A stretch of DNA of 13,636 nt from DATDRS01 sp035291605 (GTDB taxonomy: Bacteria; Chloroflexota; Anaerolineae; Anaerolineales; UBA6663). Under the pieces are notes generated by a model that was not told the origin of the DNA, searched no databases, and saw only the letters and a program-made list of their open reading frames with translations. Shown in pieces: positions 1 through 5,680 of this stretch (the first letter of the stretch is position 1; each line of letters opens with the position of its first letter). The DNA lies in contig DATDRS010000352.1 of NCBI GenBank assembly GCA_035291605.1, forward strand, positions 1 through 13,636. The letters are read 5' to 3'. Position numbers and translations under genes: made by a program.

Positions 1-83
1 CCGTTGCGTATCCTGGCCGGGAAGCGAGCCTGGTCTCCGCCCAGCGCCGGGAACTATTGCGCGCTGCTCAGAAAGGAAAAACC

Positions 84-2165
84 ATGACGATTCAACCTGA
101 CCCCGCGGACGCCGGAGGAACCCGAACACGCTGGGGATTACCGCTGACGCTCCTCGGCGGTCTTGCGGCTCTCTTCGTCTGCGCCTTTGCGGTGGCCACA
201 CTGGCCGGCGCAGTCTGGTGGTGGCGAGGTGGAAGGCTGTCCGAGGCCCAACGCGGCCCGACCGGAGGAGAGGTCGTCGTCGAGGCGCGTGACCCGCAAA
301 GCGGCGCGGTGAGGGAGGCGCGCGGCCTGGTCGAGGTTCAGGCGGGCGATGGATCGTGGAGGGCGGTCAAGACCGGTCACGTCGTCACCGCCGGGCAGCG
401 CCTACGCACAGGGGCCTTGTCAAGCGCCACGCTCGTCTTTTACGACGGCAGCCAGACGCGCCTGGGGCCGAACACCGAGGTCACGGTGGAGGCGCTCGAC
501 GCGCAGAAATCCGGCCCGCGCGTGGTGCGGCTGACCCAATGGCTGGGCGATACGGATCACGACGTCGCTCCTCCGAGCGATCCGGCCTCCGTCTACGAGG
601 TGAACACGCCCTCCGGTGCGGGGAAGGCGAAGGGCACCTTCTTCCACGTCTCGGTGACGACAGTGCTCATCCGGTTTGACGTGGACGAGGGCGCGGTAGA
701 AGTCACCAACGTGAACGTGACGGTCGTCGTCGTCGCCGGGCAGTCTACCGTCATCGTCGTCGGCCAGCCGCCCGTGACGCCGATGTTCCGCATCACGGGC
801 GAGGGCGAGGTCGAGCGGACCGGCGCGACGTGGCGCATCGCCGGGCAAGATTTCCTGACCAACGAGAATACCGTCATCGTCGGGAACCCGCAGGTCGGGG
901 ATTGGGTCGCCTTCGAGGGACGTCTCTTCGCCGGCGGCACGCGTTACGCCGACCGGATTGTCCTGCTGCGGCGCGCGATTGAGGACAGGTTCACCTTCGC
1001 AGGGACGGTGGAGGCGATTGGGGTGCTGACCTGGACAATTTCCGGACGGACGGTCCACGTGGACGACCAGACGACCATTGAACCCGGCCTGAGCGTCGGC
1101 GACGAGGTGGAGATCGAGGGCGGGGTCACGTTGGATGGAACCCTCTGGGCGTCCAGCATCCGGCGCGCGGCGACAAATCGTTTCCAGTTTACGGGCGTGG
1201 TCCAGCGCATGGGAGCCGGAAGCTGGACAATCTCCGGCATCTCGGTCACCGTCAACGTGAGCACCACGATTGACGCCGAGATCGTGGCGGGCGACGTCGT
1301 GCTGGTCAGGGGGCAGATTCTCGAGGACGACACCTGGCTGGCGACCTCCATCCAGCGGACGACGGCGGACACGTTCGATTTTGTGGGCGTGGTCGTCCGC
1401 ACGGACCCGTGGAACGTCAGCGGCGTCGAATTCGAGACGGACGAGCACACAGATATTGACGAGGGGATCCGCGTCGGCAATCGGGTGCGGGTGAGGGGAC
1501 GCATCCTGGCAGACGGGACGTGGCTGGCCGAACGCATCATGCAGCTCGACGAGGACCGGCGGCATCACGTTCAATTCACCGCACGGGTGCAGAGCATTGA
1601 CCCGTGGGTCGTGGGCGGCATCTCCGTGACCGTGGACGCTCAGACCCAGATCGAGGGCGTGATCGAAGTTGACGACCTGGTCACGGTGAAGGGCAACCTG
1701 CTGCCCGACGGGACAGTCCTGGCGAAGAAAATCACGCGCGTGGCCGAGGCGCGCAGTTGCGCCGACACGAGCGTGATCGTGAGCAGCGTCGGGGACGGCC
1801 AGGTCGTGCTGCTCGATGGGCGGACGATCTCGCTGACCGAGAGCGTCAACGTCGAGGGGACGATCAACATCGCCAGCGTGATCGTGATCCGTACCTGCGT
1901 GGGCGAGGGCGACCAGCTTGTGGTGGTGAGCATCGTCGTCGTCTTCCAATTGGAGGGCCTGCCTACGCCCACCCCTACCCCCGTCACACCATCGCCGGCA
2001 GGCGACACAAGCGGCGAGTTCACCATCTGCCACCAGCCGCCGGGCAACCCAGAGCAGCGCCACACGATTAAGGTGGATGGTGGGGCCTTGCAGGGACATC
2101 TGGGCCACGGCGACACGCTCGGCCCATGCGGCGGCGACGGGGAGGGCGATGACGACGACGACTGA
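84..2165 (+). CDS. Membrane-anchored FecR-domain protein with serial DUF5666-like repeats and a C-terminal Cys/His module
   Basis: The predicted protein has 693 residues. A short cytoplasmic N-terminus is followed by one transmembrane segment (about 17-44). A FecR-like region (about 78-215) includes the typical pattern of a raised baseline, a 'LRTG' turn and a 'DGSQTRLGPNTEV' stretch. About five repeats of 60-67 residues then follow (about 235-557); they resemble DUF5666 OB-like units, each with a 'W.I.G' strand, a 'T.I' strand and an 'G.....DGTW.A..I.R' ending. A sixth, degenerate unit may follow. A Pro-Thr linker (about 627-640) leads to a C-terminal module with C649, H650, PPGNP (652-656), H660, H672, H675 and C682, and an acidic tail. 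I chose the ATG at 84 because AAAGGA lies 6 bases upstream. The same frame is open to the left edge, so a longer protein is possible. FecR domains usually sense or transmit signals outside the cytoplasm; the ligand here is unknown. Confidence 0.85.
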   Translation: MTIQPDPADAGGTRTRWGLPLTLLGGLAALFVCAFAVATLAGAVWWWRGGRLSEAQRGPTGGEVVVEARDPQSGAVREARGLVEVQAGDGSWRAVKTGHVVTAGQRLRTGALSSATLVFYDGSQTRLGPNTEVTVEALDAQKSGPRVVRLTQWLGDTDHDVAPPSDPASVYEVNTPSGAGKAKGTFFHVSVTTVLIRFDVDEGAVEVTNVNVTVVVVAGQSTVIVVGQPPVTPMFRITGEGEVERTGATWRIAGQDFLTNENTVIVGNPQVGDWVAFEGRLFAGGTRYADRIVLLRRAIEDRFTFAGTVEAIGVLTWTISGRTVHVDDQTTIEPGLSVGDEVEIEGGVTLDGTLWASSIRRAATNRFQFTGVVQRMGAGSWTISGISVTVNVSTTIDAEIVAGDVVLVRGQILEDDTWLATSIQRTTADTFDFVGVVVRTDPWNVSGVEFETDEHTDIDEGIRVGNRVRVRGRILADGTWLAERIMQLDEDRRHHVQFTARVQSIDPWVVGGISVTVDAQTQIEGVIEVDDLVTVKGNLLPDGTVLAKKITRVAEARSCADTSVIVSSVGDGQVVLLDGRTISLTESVNVEGTINIASVIVIRTCVGEGDQLVVVSIVVVFQLEGLPTPTPTPVTPSPAGDTSGEFTICHQPPGNPEQRHTIKVDGGALQGHLGHGDTLGPCGGDGEGDDDDD
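786..1754 (+). repeat. Five protein-level repeats (DUF5666-like) inside the FecR-domain gene
   Basis: Units run approximately 786-989, 990-1181, 1182-1373, 1374-1571 and 1572-1754. Each starts with an aromatic-X-aromatic or FTF/FQF/FDF-type strand, then a 'TW.ISG' or 'PW.V.G' strand, a 'T.I' strand, 'V.V.G' and 'DGT.LA..I'. They are diverged at DNA level, so this is an old domain amplification and not a recent slippage repeat. Confidence 0.75.
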
Positions 2166-2178
2166 TTGACGAAAGGCA

Positions 2179-2194
2179 CGTCAAGCGCTTGACG
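2179..2194. promoter_or_regulatory. 16-bp perfect palindrome, LacI-family-operator-like
   Basis: CGTCAAGCGCTTGACG is a perfect 16-bp palindrome with no loop, 14 bases after the FecR-gene stop codon. The central AAGCGCTT with a CpG at the dyad axis is the core typical of LacI/GalR-family operators. With no loop it is a poor RNA hairpin, which favours a protein-binding site. It lies about 115 bp upstream of the vanW-like promoter. No LacI-type regulator is in the window, so the role is inferred. Confidence 0.35.
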
Positions 2195-2236
2195 CGCCGA
2201 GTAAGGGGGTAAGCAAAATGTGTCAGAAAGGTCACC

Positions 2237-2269
2237 AGACCCGGCAGGCCTCCGAGACCTGCCGGGTCT
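2237..2269. repeat. 12-bp perfect inverted repeat (REP-like or weak terminator)
   Basis: AGACCCGGCAGG at 2237-2248 pairs perfectly with CCTGCCGGGTCT at 2258-2269 across a 9-base loop. Only three T residues follow on the + strand, so termination would be weak. The right arm is preceded by AGA, and the AGACCTGCCGGGTCT segment (2255-2269) is itself a small inverted repeat, which looks like a dispersed intergenic palindrome. It could also shield the downstream promoter from read-through of the FecR gene. Confidence 0.6.
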
Positions 2270-2305
2270 TTGCATGCCCATCTGCGGAGGCGGGCGATTG
2301 GCCCA

Positions 2306-2314
2306 TGCTATAAT
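2306..2314 (+). promoter_or_regulatory. Extended -10 promoter for the vanW-like gene
   Basis: TGC followed by a perfect TATAAT (2309-2314). No convincing -35 hexamer lies 16-18 bp upstream. The expected start of transcription is near 2321, three bases before the ATG at 2324, so the mRNA would be leaderless or nearly so. This also supports choosing 2324 over the in-frame ATG at 2270. Confidence 0.6.
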
Positions 2315-2323
2315 CCTCGCGCC

Positions 2324-4222
2324 ATGCAATCCGACCTCGCGCCCACTTTCCCACGCGCCCACACGCCCACGCTCTTCACCTGGCTCATCCGCTTTGCCTA
2401 CACCTCAGCCAGCATGGCCGTCATCTTCGCCTCGCTCGGCGTCATCGGCGCGGCGGCTTTCAACCTCAGTTATAGCGACCGGATTTATCCCGGTGTGCGC
2501 GCGCTGGGGATTGACCTCTCCGGGATGACCGCGGCCGAAGCGGCCGTCGCGCTGTCTGGCGCTTTTACTTATCCCCAGTCCCCGGCCTTCACCTTCCACG
2601 AAGGCGAACATGCCTGGACCGCCACGCCCGCCGAACTCGGCGTCGCGTTGAACTTGCATGCCACGGTGAACGCCGCATATGCGGTCGGGCGTTCCGGGAA
2701 TATCCTGGCCGACTGGCTCGACCAGTTCGAGGCGTGGTACTTCGGCTGGCAGATCGCGCCCGTGGTCACTTACGATGAGAGCCACACGCTCGCTTATTTG
2801 AAACAACTGGGAGAAGTCTTCTTCCAGCCCACGCGCGAGGCCTCGCTCGTCGCCGAGGGGGCCAAAGTCACCGCCACGCCGGGACAAATCGGGCGACAGT
2901 TGGACGTGATCGCCACTGCCACCGTGCTGCGCGCCTCGATCATGCGCCTCGCCCCGGCGGATATGTCGCTCCAGTACGCCGAGACGCCGCCGCTCGTGCT
3001 GGACGCCTCCGCCCAGGCCGCGGCCGCCGAGGCCATCTTGCGCCAGCCGCTCGTGCTCGCCGTCGCGAATCCCGCCCCCGGCGACCCAACTGGCTGGACA
3101 ATTGACCAGGAGGCGCTCGGCGCGATGCTGCACATCCGGCGCGTGGAAGACGGGCCGAACGCCGCGCACTTCGAGGTCGGCCTCGACGCGGGGGCTTTGC
3201 GCGCCTTTCTCGAGCCTCTGGCCCCACCATTGGAGCGGAAGGCGCAAGACACGCGCTTCATTTTCAACGACGACACCCGCCAGCTCGAAGTCATCGAGCG
3301 CGCAGTTGACGAACGCCGCCTGGACATCGAGGCGACCATCGCGGCCATCCATGACTCGCTCGCCAAAGACGTGCACACTGTCTCGCTCACCTTTCAAACG
3401 AAGCCGCCGCAGATCACCGATGACATGACGGCGGAACGGCTGGGCATCACCGGGTTGGTGAGCGAACAGTCCACGTATTTCGCCGGCTCCAGCGCGGAGC
3501 GCATCAACAACATCAAAGTGGCTGGGGCGCGCTTCCACGGGCTGCTCGTCCCGCCGAACGCGACGTTCTCGTTCAATGAGCATCTCGGCGACGTGAGCCT
3601 CGACACGGGCTTCGCCGAGGCGCTGATCATTTACGGGGGGCGCACGATCCGCGGGGTCGGCGGCGGCGTGTGCCAGGTGAGCACCACGCTCTTCCGCGCC
3701 GCGTACTTCGGCGGCTACCCCATCGTCGAGCGCAACTCGCACGCCTACCGCGTGGGCTATTACGAGCGCGGCGATCCGGGCAAATGGAGCGGCCCCGGCC
3801 TCGACGCGACGGTCTTCGCGCCGCTGGTGGATCTTAAGTTCCAGAACGACTCGCCGCACTGGCTGTTGATGGAAGTGTACGTGAGCCCCACGGCGGGGCG
3901 CATCACGTGGAAGTTTTACTCGACCTCCGACGGCCGGCAGGTCAGCGTCGCGCCCCCGGTCGTCGAGAACTTCGTCCCGCACCCTGACCCGCTCTACGAA
4001 GAAGACCCCGAGCTCCCGGCGGGCACGGTCAAGCAGGTGGACTACGCCGCTGACGGCGCGGACGTGACTGTTTACCGCGCCATCACCCGCGACGGCCAGC
4101 AAATCAACGCGGGCGAGAAGCCCATCCGGACGCACTATCAGCCATGGCGCGCGATTTACCACTACGGCCCCGGCACCGAGGGCATGCCGCCGCCGGCGCC
4201 TACGCCCACTCCCACGCCGTGA
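2324..4222 (+). CDS. VanW family protein with peptidoglycan-binding-like domains
   Basis: The predicted protein has 632 residues. An N-terminal transmembrane segment (about 18-46) would anchor it with the bulk outside the cytoplasm. Residues about 65-370 look like two successive putative peptidoglycan-binding domains of the type that precede VanW (PG_binding_4-like). The VanW domain covers about 380-520; its core includes 'RINNIKVAGARFHGLLVPP', 'FSFNEHLGDVS' and the diagnostic GGGVCQVSTT (446-455). The protein ends in a short Pro-Thr tail. VanW domains occur in some vancomycin-resistance clusters and widely in Gram-positive and Chloroflexota envelope proteins, but their biochemical role is not settled. 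An in-frame ATG at 2270 exists, but it precedes the TATAAT promoter and was rejected. The next gene starts 60 bp downstream from its own putative -10 element. Confidence 0.9.
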   Translation: MQSDLAPTFPRAHTPTLFTWLIRFAYTSASMAVIFASLGVIGAAAFNLSYSDRIYPGVRALGIDLSGMTAAEAAVALSGAFTYPQSPAFTFHEGEHAWTATPAELGVALNLHATVNAAYAVGRSGNILADWLDQFEAWYFGWQIAPVVTYDESHTLAYLKQLGEVFFQPTREASLVAEGAKVTATPGQIGRQLDVIATATVLRASIMRLAPADMSLQYAETPPLVLDASAQAAAAEAILRQPLVLAVANPAPGDPTGWTIDQEALGAMLHIRRVEDGPNAAHFEVGLDAGALRAFLEPLAPPLERKAQDTRFIFNDDTRQLEVIERAVDERRLDIEATIAAIHDSLAKDVHTVSLTFQTKPPQITDDMTAERLGITGLVSEQSTYFAGSSAERINNIKVAGARFHGLLVPPNATFSFNEHLGDVSLDTGFAEALIIYGGRTIRGVGGGVCQVSTTLFRAAYFGGYPIVERNSHAYRVGYYERGDPGKWSGPGLDATVFAPLVDLKFQNDSPHWLLMEVYVSPTAGRITWKFYSTSDGRQVSVAPPVVENFVPHPDPLYEEDPELPAGTVKQVDYAADGADVTVYRAITRDGQQINAGEKPIRTHYQPWRAIYHYGPGTEGMPPPAPTPTPTP

Positions 4223-4224
4223 TC

Positions 4225-4266
4225 GCTAAGAGCGGATAGCAGATCGCAGATGGCGTATGGCATTAG
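4225..4266. repeat. Heptad-periodic spacer, six 7-nt units
   Basis: Immediately after the vanW-like stop codon, six consecutive 7-nt units each begin with GC in perfect register (4225, 4232, 4239, 4246, 4253, 4260). The central units are close to GCRGATN, for example GCAGATC and GCAGATG. The final unit runs into a TAGAAT -10 element. The units are too diverged to be recent slippage but the phase never breaks. Confidence 0.65.
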
Positions 4267-4280
4267 AATACGCCATACGC
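4253..4280. promoter_or_regulatory. 9-bp inverted repeat whose loop carries a TAGAAT -10 element
   Basis: GCGTATGGC (4253-4261) is the exact reverse complement of GCCATACGC (4272-4280). The 10-base loop contains TAGAAT at 4264-4269. A start of transcription near 4276 would give a leader of about 7 bases before the ATG at 4283. No TGN precedes this -10, unlike the other promoters here. The inverted repeat could be an operator, or simply the end of the heptad array folding back. Confidence 0.4.
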
Positions 4281-4282
4281 TT

Positions 4283-5665
4283 ATGGACCTTCGCTCTTTC
4301 CCCCGAATCTTCTTGCACGGCCCGCTGATCCTGTGGCGTTTCACCCGGCCCAATTGCATCATCACCATTGAACTCCGCCAGCGGCTTCTGGCGGCAGCGT
4401 TCATTTTCGTCCTGATCTGGCACCTCGCCGCGCCGAGCGAGGTCACGGCGATCAGCCTGGTCACGCTGGGTGGATTACTCGGCGCCTGCCTCTTCTGGGC
4501 GCGCGCGATGGCGCTGCGCGTGGCCGGCCGGCGCAAACTGCGCTACGCCGCCGTGCAGGTGGGCGAGGAACTTGAAGAGCACATCACGCTTGACAACGCC
4601 TCCGCGCTGCCCGTCCTTTGGGCCGAGTTCGTGGACCGCTCCGATCTCCCCGGCTACACGGTCACGAGCGTGCGCGCCGCCGACGCGCACAGCTCGATCC
4701 GCTGGCGCACCCGCGCGCTCTGCGCACGGCATGGCCTGTACAGCCTCGGGCCGTGGGAATTGCATCTCGGCGACCCGTTCGGTGTCTGCCTCGTCCGGCA
4801 AATCTACACCCAGCCGCAGGAGGTCCTCGTCTGTCCGCCGCTCGCGGCTTTACCCGAAGAGCTCCTGCCGCATGGCGCGGCCGTCGGCGATCACCGTCCG
4901 CTGCGCCAGCCGCTGCGGGCGGAAACCATCTCGGCCACGCACACGCGCGTGTATCATCCCGGCGACCCGCTCCGCCACCTGCATTGGCGCACGACCGCCC
5001 GCCGCGAGGCGTTGTTCACCAAAGTCTTTGAGCCGGAGGCCTCTTCGATCATCTGGCTGATCCCGGATTTGGATAAGAACGTCCACCTCACCCCCCTCCC
5101 CGGCCTAACGTCCTTAGGGATAGGGGGTGAGGATACCGAGGAGACGATGATGCTCCTCACCGCCTCCCTCGCCAATCAGCTTTTGCAGAGGCGGCTGGCG
5201 GTGGGCCTCGCGGCCTACGCCGATAAGCCGATTGTGGTCCCGCCCCAGGTGGGGACGCCGCACCTCTGGAAGATTTTGCGCGCGCTCGCGCCCCTCTGGC
5301 CCGCCTCGCCATGGCCCCTGGCGCGAACACTCGCCCGCGCCCAGCCGCTCATCTCCGCCCGCGACCTGGTCGTCGTCATCACGCCCTCGGCGAGCACCGA
5401 CTGGCCAGGCGAACTGCGCCGCCTCATCCGGCGCGGAGGCGGGGCCGAGGCAATTCTGTTGGACCCGGCCTCCTTTGGCGGCGAGGGGAACGCCGACGCG
5501 TGCGCGCTGATTCTGGCTGACCTGGGGATCACGTCCAAAATCGTGCGGCGCGGCGAGGTGCGCCCTATTCCGGCGGCTTATGGCCGGTTGCGTCGCTGGG
5601 AATTCATGACGTTAGGGACGGGGAGGGTGGTGGTGAAGCAGAGGCCGCGTGTCGCCGCAGAATGA
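4283..5665 (+). CDS. DUF58 domain-containing membrane protein
   Basis: The predicted protein has 460 residues. Two transmembrane segments lie near the N-terminus (about 34-51 and 55-73). A beta-rich region follows, then the conserved DUF58 core with 'YHPGDPLRHLHWRTTARRE' (224-242) and 'FTKVFEPEA' (245-253), then a von Willebrand A-like C-terminal part. DUF58 proteins are normally encoded with a MoxR AAA+ ATPase and a transglutaminase-like membrane protein, and are thought to act in envelope maturation. Here the transglutaminase follows after 15 bp, but no MoxR gene is in the window. I chose the ATG at 4283; the in-frame ATG at 4250 lies in the heptad repeat, upstream of the likely start of transcription. 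Residues about 268-283 appear to be encoded by an inserted palindromic element (see 5086-5132). Confidence 0.85.
   Translation: MDLRSFPRIFLHGPLILWRFTRPNCIITIELRQRLLAAAFIFVLIWHLAAPSEVTAISLVTLGGLLGACLFWARAMALRVAGRRKLRYAAVQVGEELEEHITLDNASALPVLWAEFVDRSDLPGYTVTSVRAADAHSSIRWRTRALCARHGLYSLGPWELHLGDPFGVCLVRQIYTQPQEVLVCPPLAALPEELLPHGAAVGDHRPLRQPLRAETISATHTRVYHPGDPLRHLHWRTTARREALFTKVFEPEASSIIWLIPDLDKNVHLTPLPGLTSLGIGGEDTEETMMLLTASLANQLLQRRLAVGLAAYADKPIVVPPQVGTPHLWKILRALAPLWPASPWPLARTLARAQPLISARDLVVVITPSASTDWPGELRRLIRRGGGAEAILLDPASFGGEGNADACALILADLGITSKIVRRGEVRPIPAAYGRLRRWEFMTLGTGRVVVKQRPRVAAE
5086..5132. repeat. REP-like palindromic element inside the DUF58 gene
   Basis: CCTCACCCCC (5086-5095) is the exact reverse complement of GGGGGTGAGG (5123-5132). 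A nested CCTAA (5104-5108) pairs with TTAGG (5114-5118). The 47-bp element encodes an unusual 'HLTPLPGLTSLGIGGE' stretch between two well-behaved DUF58 segments. The composition and symmetry are those of dispersed intergenic palindromes, not of coding sequence. Confidence 0.6.
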
Positions 5666-5680
5666 ATTTTGAATAGATGC

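Noticed and set aside
420..2108. Long - strand frame (562 codons) opposite the FecR gene
   Set aside because: It is the shadow of a GC-rich + strand gene: it has a His/Asp/Arg-rich composition, no recognisable domain, and lies opposite clear FecR sequence.
2218..2313. 31-codon frame with an AAGGGGG site upstream, containing three cysteines
   Set aside because: Most of it is the 12-bp inverted repeat, its stop overlaps the TATAAT promoter, and the product has no recognisable feature. The ribosome-binding-like site is the only support.
2270..2323. Upstream extension of the VanW protein to the ATG at 2270
   Set aside because: The added codons span the -10 element, and the likely transcript starts downstream of this ATG.
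2405..4162. Long - strand frame (585 codons) opposite the VanW gene
   Set aside because: The + strand carries clear VanW motifs; the - strand product is Arg/Val/Asp-rich with no recognisable motif.
4225..4266. CRISPR-like array
   Set aside because: The units are 7 nt with no spacers between them, the unit sequence is degenerate, and no cas gene is nearby.
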